Positions 54,305-64,000 of a stretch of DNA of 64,000 nt are shown here, in pieces. The notes under the pieces are model-generated. The model worked only from the letters and a program-made list of their open reading frames with translations, was not told the origin of the DNA and made no database searches. The DNA lies in contig NC_015391.1 of assembly GCF_000195575.1 (NCBI RefSeq), positions 1,232,501-1,296,500 on the forward strand, given 5' to 3'. Every line of letters begins with the position of its first letter. The first letter of the stretch is position 1. The position numbers and the translations under genes were made by a program. Source of the DNA: Carnobacterium sp. 17-4. Lineage in GTDB: Bacteria > Bacillota > Bacilli > Lactobacillales > Carnobacteriaceae.

Positions 54305-56533
54305 TTACATGCTATCATGCATTGTACGATTAATAACATCTAATTGTTGTTCACGCGTTAGTTTAATAAAGTTAACTGCATAACCTGACACACGGATAGT
54401 TAATTGTGGATAATTTTCCGGATGATCCATCGCGTCAACTAATGTTTCGCGGTTAAAGACATTAACATTCAAATGGTGACCGCCTTTTTTAGCATAACCA
54501 TCTAATAGACTTGCTAAGTTTTCTTGTTGGATGTCGTCTTCTTTACCTAAAGCTTTAGGAATAATAGAGAACGTATTTGAAATACCATCTAGTGAGTATT
54601 TATAAGGAATTTTAGCTACAGAAGTTAAACTTGCTAAAGCTCCATGTGTATCTCTGCCATGCATTGGGTTCGCACCTGGTGCAAATGGTTCTCCAGAACG
54701 ACGTCCGTCAGGTGTATTTCCTGTCTTTTTACCATAAACTACATTAGATGTAATCGTTAAAATTGAAGTAGTATGAACGGCATTACGATATGCTGGATGT
54801 TTTTTCACTTTTGACATGAATGTTTTTAACAACCAAATTCCGATATCATCTACACTGTCATCATTGTTCCCGAATTTAGGATAATCGCCTTCGATTTCAT
54901 AATCGACTACCAAGCCATTTTCATCACGGATTGTTTTTACTTTTGAGTGTTTGATTGCAGATAATGAGTCAACTGCTACGGAGAAACCTGCAATACCTGT
55001 TGCCATTGTTCTCATAATATCACTGTCATGTAACGCCATTTCAATGCGTTCATATGAATATTTATCATGCATAAAGTGAATGATATTTAAAGTATTTAAA
55101 TACAATCCGGCAATCCATTCTAATAATACATCGTATTTTTCCATTACTTCGTCATAGTCTAAGTACTCTGAAGTAATTGATTGGTATTTTGGAGCAACTT
55201 GATCTTTTGTTTTTTCATCTACCCCACCATTGATTGCATACAAGAGCGTTTTGGCTAAGTTAGCACGTGCTCCGAAGAACTGCATTTGTTTCCCAATACG
55301 CATAGCTGAAACACAACAAGCAATTCCATAATCATCGCCCCACTCTAAGCGCATGATGTCATCATTTTCATATTGGATCGCACTTGACGTAATAGAAGCT
55401 TTTGCACAAAACTTTTTAAAGTTCTCAGGAAGTCTTGTAGACCATAATACTGTTAAGTTTGGTTCTGGAGCAGGTCCTAAGTTAGAGAGTGTGTGTAAGA
55501 AACGGTAACTGTTTTTTGTTACCAGATGTCTTCCGTCATCACCTAATCCAGCAATTGCTTCCGTCACCCATGTAGGATCACCTGAGAATAAATCATTGTA
55601 TTCTGGAGTACGTGCAAATTTTACTAAACGTAATTTCATAATAAAATGGTCTGTGATCTCTTGTGCTTCAGCTTCAGTAAGGATGCCTTGTGCTAGATCA
55701 CGTTCAATGTAGATATCCAAAAATGTAGATGTACGTCCTAGAGACATTGCAGCTCCATTTTGTTCTTTTACAGCAGCTAAATAACCAAGATATAACCATT
55801 GGAAAGCTTCTTGTGCAGTTTGAGCTGGTCGTGAAATATCAAATCCATAAATTCTTCCTAACTCATTCAATTCATTCAAAGCACGAGTCTGCTCATTTAA
55901 TTCTTCACGATCGCGTATGATGTCTTCACTCATAGTGCCGTATCCTTTATCGGCTAAATCTTTTTTCTTTTCTTCAATCAAACGATCAACACCATACAAA
56001 GCAACTCGTCTATAGTCACCAATGATACGTCCACGTCCGTAGGCATCTGGTAAACCGGTAATTACACCACTACGTCTTGCAGCACGAATTTCAGGTGTGT
56101 AAGCATCGAATACTCCTTGGTTATGTGTTTTACGGTAATCTCTAAAAATATGAGAAACTTCCGGATCGATTTCATACCCATATGATTCTGCTGCTAGTTC
56201 ACTCATTCGGATACCACCAAAGGGTTGTAGCCCACGTTTAAAAGGTTTATCGGTTTGGAATCCTGTAATACGTTCTAGTTCTTTATTTAAGTAACCGGCT
56301 TCATGAGAAGTGATAGAGGAAACAACTTTAGTATCCATATCTAATACTCCGCCTGCATCACGTTCTTTAGTATTCAGTTCCATTACTTGTTTCCATAATA
56401 ATTCAGTAGCTTCTGTAGGACCTTCTAAAAATTCATCTGTCCCATCATAAGGTTTGTAATTCTGTTGAATGAAGTCACGTACATTGATTTCTTCTTGCCA
56501 TACTCTTCCTTTAAAGCCTTTCCATTGTTCCAT
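54305..56533 (-). CDS. pflB: Pyruvate formate-lyase (formate acetyltransferase)
   Basis: 742-residue glycyl-radical enzyme that splits pyruvate into acetyl-CoA and formate under anaerobic, sugar-limited conditions. The active-site Cys pair is in [13 protein letters not shown] and the glycyl-radical loop in [12 protein letters not shown] near the C-terminus. ATG 56533 lies 10 bp after AAGGAGG; a TTG two codons upstream is less likely. Confidence 0.97.
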   Translation of the reverse strand: MEQWKGFKGRVWQEEINVRDFIQQNYKPYDGTDEFLEGPTEATELLWKQVMELNTKERDAGGVLDMDTKVVSSITSHEAGYLNKELERITGFQTDKPFKRGLQPFGGIRMSELAAESYGYEIDPEVSHIFRDYRKTHNQGVFDAYTPEIRAARRSGVITGLPDAYGRGRIIGDYRRVALYGVDRLIEEKKKDLADKGYGTMSEDIIRDREELNEQTRALNELNELGRIYGFDISRPAQTAQEAFQWLYLGYLAAVKEQNGAAMSLGRTSTFLDIYIERDLAQGILTEAEAQEITDHFIMKLRLVKFARTPEYNDLFSGDPTWVTEAIAGLGDDGRHLVTKNSYRFLHTLSNLGPAPEPNLTVLWSTRLPENFKKFCAKASITSSAIQYENDDIMRLEWGDDYGIACCVSAMRIGKQMQFFGARANLAKTLLYAINGGVDEKTKDQVAPKYQSITSEYLDYDEVMEKYDVLLEWIAGLYLNTLNIIHFMHDKYSYERIEMALHDSDIMRTMATGIAGFSVAVDSLSAIKHSKVKTIRDENGLVVDYEIEGDYPKFGNNDDSVDDIGIWLLKTFMSKVKKHPAYRNAVHTTSILTITSNVVYGKKTGNTPDGRRSGEPFAPGANPMHGRDTHGALASLTSVAKIPYKYSLDGISNTFSIIPKALGKEDDIQQENLASLLDGYAKKGGHHLNVNVFNRETLVDAMDHPENYPQLTIRVSGYAVNFIKLTREQQLDVINRTMHDSM

Positions 56534-56588
56534 ATTCAAACATCCTCCTTTTTATCTGTTGAACTAATCTAACAGATTCTTCATGCTC

Positions 56589-56616
56589 ATTATAACACGA
56601 ACTAAAAACAAATCAA
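56589..56616 (-). promoter_or_regulatory. pflB promoter
   Basis: On the minus strand TTGATT (56616-56611), 16 bp spacer, TATAAT (56594-56589). Confidence 0.6.
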
Positions 56617-56710
56617 TTGATTTTAGTTACTAAAATGATATTTAATCATTAATAAACATTAATTTAAAGGGTTTAAAGGTATTTTTGTTGTTTTTAATAT
56701 CTTTTTATTT

Positions 56711-56728
56711 TTGTACACTTTTTCACAA
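56711..56728 (-). promoter_or_regulatory. Possible Rex operator upstream of pflB
   Basis: On the minus strand TTGTGAAAAAGTGTACAA resembles the Rex consensus TTGTGAA-N4-TTCACAA: the left half is exact, the right half has two mismatches. Rex (NADH-sensing) commonly controls pfl. It lies about 95 bp upstream of the -35, which is far for simple repression. Confidence 0.35.
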
Positions 56729-56764
56729 AAATACAAACTGTACTACTAAATTATAAAACAGACC

Positions 56765-56797
56765 AAAAAAGGTGTAGCTGTTAGGCTACACCTTTTC
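56765..56797 (-). terminator. parC terminator
   Basis: AAAAGGTGTAGC / GCTACACCTTTT with loop of six; T-run on the minus strand after parC. Confidence 0.9.
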
Positions 56798-56798
56798 T

Positions 56799-59253
56799 CT
56801 ACTTCGTTTCTTTAACTAATAAATCTTTTTTGATCTCGATAGGTGTTCCATCGGCTACTTCATCCAAAATAAATGATCCATTTGAATAACGATCACTTAT
56901 GGCATAGGATGCACTAGATAACGGAATTTCTTTCCCTTTTGAGGTTAAGATAACATAATGGTCTTCTTTAGATACTTCAAAAGCAAAAGCTACACGATGA
57001 GGATTTTTCTTTAATTCTCTTAAGAGCAGTAACCCTCGTTTAGCTCTGCCTAGTGATTCAAAATCAAGAATGTTCATTTTTTTAATTGATCCACGATGCG
57101 TTAAAATCATTAACTCTTTTTTAGAAGCTTCAACATCTATTAAAACGCCATTTATAACATAGTCGCCCTCTTTAAGATTGATTGATTTTACACCAGCCGC
57201 TTTTGAACCGACAACTGGAACTTCTTCTAAAGAATAACGCAAGCCAAATCCTCTATGAGTGACTAAGAAGACATCTTTTAACAATGGATTTTCTGTATGA
57301 ATAATATTTATCAGTTCATCCGTAGCTGTTTTAAGTTTTATTGCTGAAAAAGATTTATTCTTATAATTACGCCCAATAACGTATTCTGAAACAGCTGTTT
57401 GTTTAATGTACCCCTCTTTAGTAATAAAGGTAAATGTTGCTTGAGGTAGTTGCTGCGTAATACCAAAAACTTTCACAACTGTTTCATCGGCAGAAAAAGC
57501 AATATTTTGTGATAAATGCTCTCCCATGTCCTTCCATCTTAAATCAGAAATTTCATTAACTGGACGGTAAATGATATTCCCTTTGCTAGTAAATATCAAA
57601 AGATGATTCAATGTATTCAGCTGTTGAATATAGAGTGGGTAATCTCCTTCTTTAATTCCTAACTCATTAGGTTTAGAAGCACCATATGAACGCAGACTGG
57701 TTCTCTTAATGTATCCTTCTTTTGTAACTGAAACAATAACCTCTTCTGAAGCAATCAAAACTTCAGTATCAATTTTCAATTCTTCGATTTGATCTTGAAT
57801 AACAGTAAGTCGAGGTGAAGCGTAATTTTTCTTCACTTCAGCTAATTCCTTTTTCATCACTTTATCTAACTCTTTAGAACTTGATAAAATTTTGTTATAA
57901 GATATGATAGCTCTGCTTAAAGCAGCTGCTTCATTCTCTAACGCTGTGATATCGGTATTAGTCAATCGGTACAGTTGCAAAGAAACAATCGCTTCAGCTT
58001 GGATTTCAGTGAAATCAAAACGTTCAATCAAATTTTCTTTTGCATTTTTTTTATCTTTACTGCTGCGAATAGCGTCAATTACTTGATCTAAAATAGATAA
58101 AGCTTTAATTAGTCCAGAAACGATGTGTTGTCTACTTTCAGCTTTACGAAGATTGTAATTCGTTCTTCTAGTAAGCACTTCTCGTTTATGCTCTAGATAG
58201 GCCTCAATCATTCTATTGATTCCAGATTGCTTAGGTCTTTTTTTTATCAATGGCAACCATATTAAAATTGTAAGCAACTTGTAAATCAGTATTTTTCAAT
58301 AAATAATTTAAAATTCCTTTTGCATTTGCTTCTTTTTTTAATTCAACTACAATTTGAAGACCGTTACGATCGGATTCATCACGGACTTCGGCAATACCGT
58401 CAACTTTTTTATTCAACCGAATTTCATCCATTTTACGAACTAAAACAGCTTTATTTACTTCATAAGGAATTTCATTGATAACGATCTGTTCTTTACCGCC
58501 TCTAACTTCCTCGATTCGGGTTTTAGAACGGACAATGATTTTTCCTTTTCCAGTTTCATAAGCTTGTTTTATTCCAGCTACACCTTGTAGAATAGCTCCA
58601 GTTGGAAAATCAGGTCCTTTAATATGCTGCATTAAATCTGATACAGATGCATCTGGATGATCAATTAAGTGAACCGTTGCATCAATTACCTCTCCTAAAT
58701 TATGAGGAGGGATATCTGTTGCATAACCTGCAGAGATTCCAGTAGCCCCATTTACAAGTAAATTAGGGTAGCTAGCTGGAAATACGGTTGGTTCTTCGTC
58801 TGTATCATCAAAGTTTAAAACAAAATCAACGGTTTCTTTGTCGATATCCCTTACTAACTCAGCAGATATTTTTGATAAACGTGCTTCAGTATACCGCATA
58901 GCTGCAGGTGGATCTCCATCCATACTCCCGTTGTTCCCGTGCATTTCAATCAAAACTTCTCGTTGTTTCCAATTTTGACTCAATCGGACCATCGCCTCAT
59001 AGACACTGCTGTCCCCATGCGGGTGATAATTCCCGATTACGTTTCCCACTGTCTTAGCCGATTTTCTAAATCCTTTGTCTGACGTATTGCCTTCTACGTT
59101 CATTGCATATAAAATGCGACGTTGAACCGGTTTTAAACCATCCCGAATATCTGGTAAAGCTCGTTCTTGAATAATATATTTTGAATAGCGTCCAAAACGA
59201 TCTCCCATTACTTCTTCCAGGGTCAATTCCTGAATATCCGCTCTATTCTCCAT
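56799..59253 (-). CDS. parC: DNA topoisomerase IV subunit A, split by a frameshift
   Basis: Subunit A of topoisomerase IV, which decatenates chromosomes. The N-terminal part (59253 to about 58245) has [20 protein letters not shown], the QRDR helix [16 protein letters not shown] and the catalytic Tyr in [11 protein letters not shown]. It ends [12 protein letters not shown] and a stop. The C-terminal part resumes in another frame with [23 protein letters not shown] and the beta-pinwheel repeats. Removing one base from the eight-T run at 58238-58245 restores a single roughly 818-residue protein. parC is essential, so a base-calling error is most likely. ATG 59253 overlaps parE by 11 bp. The QRDR shows Ser and Glu, no resistance-type change. 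Confidence 0.92.
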
Positions 59254-61243
59254 CTTCGACACTTCCTTCATCTACTGTTTCAATTTGATCCATAATTTGA
59301 CTGTTTTCTAAAATACTGCCGCCTTCTTCGAAAGTAAACTCTACGTGAGATTCGATCCATTTACGTCTAGGTTCTACTTTATCTCCCATTAAGACGGAGA
59401 CACGTTTTTCAGCTTGGGCAGCATCGTCAATTTTCACTCGGATTAATGTGCGAGTTTCTGGGTTCATTGTTGTATCCCATAGTTGGTCCGCATTCATTTC
59501 ACCTAGCCCTTTGTAGCGTTGCAAAATATAATTTTTGCCAAAATCTTTTGTGACTTGAACTAACTCGTCATCTGTCCATGCATAAGCAATTTTTTCTTTT
59601 TTACCAATACCCCTTGATAATTTATATAACGGTGGTAAAGCTAAATAGACTTTTCCCGCTTCAAAAAGAGGTTTCATGTAACGATAAAAGAACGTTAGCA
59701 ACAGTGTTTGAATATGCGCTCCATCGGTATCCGCATCGGTCATGATGATGATTTTATCGTAGTTGCAGTCTGCAATATCAAATTCTGGTCCAACACCTGC
59801 ACCGATCGTATAGATCATAGTGCTGATTTCTTCATTTTTCATAACGTCTTGCAATTTAGCTTTTTCCGTGTTGATTACTTTCCCACGAAGAGGTAAGATG
59901 GCTTGAAATTTACGGTCTCGGCCTTGTTTTGCCGAACCACCAGCTGAATCTCCCTCAACCAAGTACAATTCATTACGCTTAGCATTCTTACTTTGAGCTG
60001 GCGTTAGTTTGCCAGACAAAAGGGTGTCATTTTTTTTGCGTTTTTTTCCATTACGACTTTCTTCACGCGCTTTTCTAGCTGCGTCACGCGCTTCTCTTGC
60101 TTTTAGTGCCTTACGGATCAATTGTTGGCTAAGATCGCCATTTTCGATCAAATAAAAGTTTAGTTGATCACTTACAACCGTCTCTACAGCCGACCTTGCT
60201 TGCGGAGTACCCAATTTACTTTTCGTTTGACCTTCAAATTGCAAAAGATTCTCTGGTATACGAATGGAAATAACGGCTGCTAGACCTTCTCTAAAGTCTG
60301 TACCTTCTAAATTTTTCTCTTTTTCTTTCAGTAAATTAACTTTACGCGCGTACTCATTAAAAGTCTTCGTGATAGCTGTCTTCATACCCGCTTCATGGGT
60401 ACCACCATCTTTTGTCCGTACGTTGTTAACAAAAGATAAAATCGTTTCAGAATAGCCGTCATTGTATTGAAAAGAAAATTCAACTTCAATCTCGTTATTT
60501 TCGCCTTCAAAGTAAGCTACGGGTGTTAAATTGTCTTTGTCTTCATTCAAATAGCTGACAAATTCTTTAATTCCTTCTTCGTAATAAAAAACTTCTGATT
60601 GTTCGTTTCGTTCATCGGTTAGGGTTATGCGCAAACCTTTTAATAAGAAAGCCGATTCTCTTAAACGTTCTGCCAATACATCGTACGATAAATTAGTCGT
60701 GGTAAAAATCGTAGGATCAGGCTTGAAGTGCACAATGGTTCCATTTTTTTCATTATTGGTTTTAATTTTCTTTAGAGATCCTTTGGCTTTTCCACCTTCA
60801 ACAAATTTTTGTTGGTAATGGACGCCTTCACGAATGATGGTAACGGTAAGCCATTCAGATAATGCGTTAACCACACTTGCTCCCACACCATGCAGACCTC
60901 CTGAAGTCTTGTAGCCGCCTTGGCCAAACTTACCTCCTGCATGCAATACCGTGAAAATAACTTGGACAGTAGGGATGCCAGATGAATGCATTCCAATTGG
61001 CATACCGCGCCCATTATCTTTGACACTGATGCTATTGTCTTTATGCAATGTTACATCGATTTCAGTTCCAAAGCCAGATAATGCTTCATCAACTGAATTA
61101 TCCACTATTTCATAAACTAAATGGTGCAAACCACGTGCATCCGTAGATCCAATGTACATACCCGGTCTTTTTCTTACCGCTTCTAATCCTTCTAGTACTT
61201 GGATCGAATCATCGTTATACTCTTTATTTAACTCTTTTGGCAT
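59243..61243 (-). CDS. parE: DNA topoisomerase IV subunit B
   Basis: 666-residue ATPase subunit. GHKL motifs [13 protein letters not shown] and [12 protein letters not shown]-lid [15 protein letters not shown], and TOPRIM motifs [34 protein letters not shown] and [12 protein letters not shown] 61243 follows AAGGAGTTTTAGT. It overlaps parC, so the two are translationally coupled. Confidence 0.96.
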   Translation of the reverse strand: MPKELNKEYNDDSIQVLEGLEAVRKRPGMYIGSTDARGLHHLVYEIVDNSVDEALSGFGTEIDVTLHKDNSISVKDNGRGMPIGMHSSGIPTVQVIFTVLHAGGKFGQGGYKTSGGLHGVGASVVNALSEWLTVTIIREGVHYQQKFVEGGKAKGSLKKIKTNNEKNGTIVHFKPDPTIFTTTNLSYDVLAERLRESAFLLKGLRITLTDERNEQSEVFYYEEGIKEFVSYLNEDKDNLTPVAYFEGENNEIEVEFSFQYNDGYSETILSFVNNVRTKDGGTHEAGMKTAITKTFNEYARKVNLLKEKEKNLEGTDFREGLAAVISIRIPENLLQFEGQTKSKLGTPQARSAVETVVSDQLNFYLIENGDLSQQLIRKALKAREARDAARKAREESRNGKKRKKNDTLLSGKLTPAQSKNAKRNELYLVEGDSAGGSAKQGRDRKFQAILPLRGKVINTEKAKLQDVMKNEEISTMIYTIGAGVGPEFDIADCNYDKIIIMTDADTDGAHIQTLLLTFFYRYMKPLFEAGKVYLALPPLYKLSRGIGKKEKIAYAWTDDELVQVTKDFGKNYILQRYKGLGEMNADQLWDTTMNPETRTLIRVKIDDAAQAEKRVSVLMGDKVEPRRKWIESHVEFTFEEGGSILENSQIMDQIETVDEGSVEDGE

Positions 61244-61706
61244 ACTAAAACTCCTTAAGGCTTTAAACATAAAGTGATTCCTACTTATCTATTCAACAAA
61301 ACAATGGGTATTATTTTAGCTGGACACAAGTAGTTTCTTGCTTTATCTTAAAGTTTTCTCTAGTCTCTTTTTAATTCTCCAGTAAGGTTAACCCATACTA
61401 GCATCAATCAACTGCTTCATTTTAGTGAAGCACCTTTTTAATCATACTCTATATTTTAAGGAATAGAAAGCACTAAACAGTAGTTTTTTTTATAAAAACC
61501 GAAAATACGTTCGCCTTAAAACAAGAAGAATTCTCTTCTCATTAAACTATTTATTTTTTTGAATTGCAAGCCAGCGGAGAAAAGGTCCTTATTTAGCGTT
61601 CATTGGCCTTTGTGAATAAAACGGTTTTTATCTAGCCTTCTAATACGATAAATGGTAAAATGATGAATACGTTAATCTATGTATACTGCATTTCAAGGAG
61701 AGAAGT
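61244..61706. other. Divergent parE-plsY intergenic region
   Basis: 463 bp with promoters for both genes but no ORF of note. An inverted repeat TGCTTCA-TTTTAG-TGAAGCA lies at 61413-61432 and might be an operator or weak terminator. Nothing else is recognised. Confidence 0.4.
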
Positions 61707-62327
61707 TTGTTGATTAAAATCATACTCATGTTTATTATTGCTTATTTACTAGGTTCAATTCCTTCAGGTGTTTGGGTTGGGAAAAAGATTTACGGAAAAG
61801 ATATCCGTCAGTTTGGCAGTGGAAACTCTGGAACAACAAATACATTTAGAGTATTAGGAAAAACTGCTGGAACAGTCGTATTGTTGGCTGATGTATTAAA
61901 AGGAACACTGGCTGCTTGTTTGCCTTTATTGTTTCATGTGCCAATCAATCCAATGGTTATCGGTTTAGGAGCTATAGTTGGTCATACTTACCCCTTATTT
62001 GCTCAATTTAAAGGTGGCAAAGCGGTGGCTACAAGTGCAGGTGTTTTATTAGCCTACAACCCACCATTCTTTATTTACAGTGTGTGTCTATTCTTAGTCT
62101 TATTATTCTTAACCAGAATGGTAAGTCTGTCAAGTATGATCTCATTACCACTCATTACCCTTTCGAGTTTATTTATCGGGGATTGGATCTTAACAACAAT
62201 TGCGTTTATCTTGACCCTCTTTATTATTTATAGACATCGAGAAAATATTAAACGTATCCGGAATGGTACAGAAAGTAAAGTTCCATTTGGTTTAGGGTAT
62301 AAAAAAGACGAGAAAGATTCTTTTTAA
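61707..62327 (+). CDS. plsY: Glycerol-3-phosphate acyltransferase PlsY
   Basis: 206-residue membrane enzyme transferring acyl groups from acyl-phosphate to glycerol-3-phosphate, the first phospholipid step. Motifs are [33 protein letters not shown] and [15 protein letters not shown], with six to seven helices. TTG start 6 bp after AAGGAG (a second TTG follows directly). The parEC-plsY divergent arrangement is common in Firmicutes. Confidence 0.95.
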   Translation: MLIKIILMFIIAYLLGSIPSGVWVGKKIYGKDIRQFGSGNSGTTNTFRVLGKTAGTVVLLADVLKGTLAACLPLLFHVPINPMVIGLGAIVGHTYPLFAQFKGGKAVATSAGVLLAYNPPFFIYSVCLFLVLLFLTRMVSLSSMISLPLITLSSLFIGDWILTTIAFILTLFIIYRHRENIKRIRNGTESKVPFGLGYKKDEKDSF

Positions 62328-62342
62328 TAGAACGTAACATCA

Positions 62343-62375
62343 AAGGAACTGGGACATCATGTCTCAGTTCCTTTT
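62343..62375. terminator. Bidirectional terminator
   Basis: AAAGGAACTGGGACA / TGTCTCAGTTCCTTT between plsY and the converging epimerase gene. Confidence 0.9.
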
Positions 62376-62384
62376 TGTCTGCAT

Positions 62385-63260
62385 TTAAGTTAGAGAGATC
62401 GTATAGTTAGCAGAAAATGACTCTGCACCCTCTAGTTGTTGTATACCAAGTTTGTCATTCAACTCACCTGTAAACTCACTTGAATCTGCAATCCCATACC
62501 ACGGCTCAATACAAACAAAAGGAGCCTCTTTTTTAGGAGGGGACCAAATACCTGTATAGGGAAAGCCTTCAAAAGTGATTGATACGGAATGAGTTGTTTT
62601 TTCAGAGTTGATTGAAAAAACATTTTTTCCTTTGGTTTCATAAATCAAAGCGTCATTATCAAATAAAGCTCTTTTTAAGTCGATCTCTGTATTGGTTTGA
62701 GCTAATGTGGTACTTTCTAAGTCTAAGTATGGACCGACTAATGGAATTTGACGGCGAGATCGTCTAGGTAAGAAAGCTAAATAGTAATCTTCAAACGTGG
62801 TATTACTAGTCAGTGGAACATTGAATCCAGGATGGCCTCCAATAGAAAAATACATTACTTCAGATTCGTCTGTGTTTTTTACAAAATAGCTGACGTTAAC
62901 CGTGTTTTTTTTCAGGGTATACGTTAACGATAATTGAAAATCAAATGGATAGTGTTCTTTTGTTTGCAATGAAGAAGTGGTCGTTAACCGCACAGTCGTC
63001 TCTGTTTGTTCTTCTACTTGAAAATCACTGTCTCTTGCAAATCCGTGTTGATTTAATGCATAGGTTTTTCCATTGTAACGATATTCATCATTTTTTAAAC
63101 GCCCAACAATTGGAAATAAAACAGGAGCTTTTCTACCCCAAAAATCTGGGTCTCCTTGCCATAAGTATTCTAACCCTTCATCTGTACGTTTGATACTTTG
63201 AAGTTCAGCACCCTTTGTAGAAATAGATACCGTTAACAGCTCATTCTTTAATGTGATCAA
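62385..63260 (-). CDS. Aldose 1-epimerase family protein (LacX-like)
   Basis: About 291 residues of galactose-mutarotase-like beta-sandwich: TVSISTKGAELQSIKR, LFPIVGRLKNDEYRYNGKTYALNQHGFARDSDF (with the His of NQHGFARD), FSIGGHPGFNVP (catalytic His) and FVCIEPWYGIAD (catalytic Glu). It most resembles the LacX/YeaD branch, whose sugar substrate is uncertain. A TTG start at 63260, 9 bp after AGGAGG, is preferred because the longer ATG starts overlap that site. Confidence 0.85.
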   Translation of the reverse strand: MITLKNELLTVSISTKGAELQSIKRTDEGLEYLWQGDPDFWGRKAPVLFPIVGRLKNDEYRYNGKTYALNQHGFARDSDFQVEEQTETTVRLTTTSSLQTKEHYPFDFQLSLTYTLKKNTVNVSYFVKNTDESEVMYFSIGGHPGFNVPLTSNTTFEDYYLAFLPRRSRRQIPLVGPYLDLESTTLAQTNTEIDLKRALFDNDALIYETKGKNVFSINSEKTTHSVSITFEGFPYTGIWSPPKKEAPFVCIEPWYGIADSSEFTGELNDKLGIQQLEGAESFSANYTISLT

Positions 63261-63319
63261 TTTTATCTGCCTCCTCATTTGCAACTCATTCTTTCTATTG
63301 TTACGGAATTATACGGATG

Positions 63320-63367
63320 TAAAAAAGCAATCCTTTAATACTGTTAAGTTAAAGGATTACTTTTTAT
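63320..63367 (-). terminator. codY terminator
   Basis: AAAGCAATCCTTTAA / TTAAAGGATTACTTT with runs of A and T outside; directly after codY on the minus strand. Confidence 0.85.
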
Positions 63368-63380
63368 ACTTTAAAATTCA

Positions 63381-64000
63381 TTAATAGATCGATTCTTTCT
63401 CTAATGCATCAATAAATTTTTCATTCTGTACTTTAATATAGGTGCCTTTCATTCCTAATGATCTGGATTCAATAATGCCGCCAGATTCTAACTTACGCAA
63501 GGCATTAACAATGACCGAACGGGTGATTCCAACTTTATCCGCCACATTAGAAGCTGTTATGCGACCTTCAGTACCATCTAATTCTTCAAAAATAGCCTTG
63601 ATAGCCTTTAGTTCACTATAAGACAGCGTCTTGATCGCCATCTGAACAGTTGCCGTATTGCGAGCAGATTCAGCGATTTGAGTAGACTTCTTAAATAAAA
63701 TCTCTATTCCAACAACCGTTGCTGCATGCTCACCCAAGATTAAATCAGCGTCGTCAAACACTGGTTGCAAACGTGCGAGTAAAAGTGTCCCTAATCGCTG
63801 CCCTGCTACAAAAACAGGAATGACTGTTGTCAAGCCTTCTACAAACATATCTCTTGTTTCAATTGGAAAGACGGTATAGTCACTTTCAATATCAATATTG
63901 GCTCTTGTTTCATAAATTTCTAACATACTGCGTGTATACTTTTCGGAGAATTTTTCATCCACGAGCATTTGTTTCACACGTTCGTTATTGATTTCATGTT
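63381..64000 (-). CDS. codY: CodY global nutrient regulator, 5' end beyond the window
   Basis: The C-terminal 206 residues of CodY are present and the frame remains open to the window edge ([17 protein letters not shown]), so about 50-55 N-terminal residues are missing. The GAF-domain end ([36 protein letters not shown]) binds branched-chain amino acids. The winged helix [45 protein letters not shown] is the conserved DNA-binding part. It represses amino-acid and other starvation genes when BCAA and GTP are high. Confidence 0.95.
   Translation of the reverse strand, partial: HEINNERVKQMLVDEKFSEKYTRSMLEIYETRANIDIESDYTVFPIETRDMFVEGLTTVIPVFVAGQRLGTLLLARLQPVFDDADLILGEHAATVVGIEILFKKSTQIAESARNTATVQMAIKTLSYSELKAIKAIFEELDGTEGRITASNVADKVGITRSVIVNALRKLESGGIIESRSLGMKGTYIKVQNEKFIDALEKESIY

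Noticed and set aside
58237-58246. Programmed -1 frameshift at A AAA AAG in parC
   Set aside because: The slippery heptamer is present, but a -1 shift leads into the wrong frame; the ParC C-terminus needs +1 or loss of one A.

Overview
The window is a low-GC Firmicutes chromosome segment. Genus Carnobacterium or a close relative in the Lactobacillales is the best guess. This rests on AT-rich coding sequence with strong AGGAGG-type ribosome binding sites, lactic-acid-bacterial trpXYZ, SatD and PyrR-attenuated pyr modules, a pyruvate formate-lyase pair, CodY, and a meso-diaminopimelate dehydrogenase (Carnobacterium has meso-DAP peptidoglycan). The genus is inferred from gene content and was not tested by alignment.

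Layout. (1) 0-13 kb is an accessory, decaying region. It holds a metal-efflux P1B-type ATPase with an operator-like palindrome, an Rrf2-family redox regulator operon (flavin reductase plus methyltransferase), two glyoxalase-fold genes (one truncated), a frameshifted mepB, several XRE regulators paired with small membrane proteins, and many broken genes. At least four, probably six, copies of a structured intergenic repeat lie between 2.4 and 8.5 kb. Two tyrosine-recombinase remnants (8.7-9.3 kb and 12.8-12.95 kb) bracket a 3.5 kb block of small membrane-protein genes. (2) 13-20 kb has a CcpA-site GH43 beta-xylosidase, an ECF sigma/anti-sigma operon, and a divergent envelope operon (YkyA-like lipoprotein, NodB-type deacetylase lipoprotein, putative glycoside hydrolase). 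(3) 20-31 kb has lspA, rluD and the complete UMP operon pyrR-B-C-carA-carB-D-F-E. Two PyrR attenuators precede pyrR and pyrB, and neither pyrK nor pyrP is present. (4) 31-42 kb has rqcH, an alpha-carbonic anhydrase, trpXYZ behind an elaborate leader RNA, a frameshifted marR, a PfpI-like protein, a MetNIQ-type transporter and an ECF S-component. (5) 42-53 kb has ddh, a probable type I toxin/antisense RNA pair, a YrrS-like protein, a GTPase with a DUF697-like tail, satD plus a DUF3307 gene, and a PreP-like M16C protease. (6) 52-64 kb is core: ppaC, pflA/pflB, parE/parC, plsY, an aldose-1-epimerase relative and codY (running off the right edge).

Most interesting points. The trpXYZ leader carries a 20-codon ORF whose single Trp codon lies in a hairpin. 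It is followed by a predicted three-way junction and two tandem terminators, with no T-box. A 26-residue holin-like toxin ORF has a convergent antisense RNA with a well-formed promoter and shared terminator. There is also an undescribed family of double-hairpin intergenic repeats.

Caution. Several genes, including the essential parC, are broken by one-base differences in homopolymer runs. Some of these 'pseudogenes' may therefore be sequencing errors.
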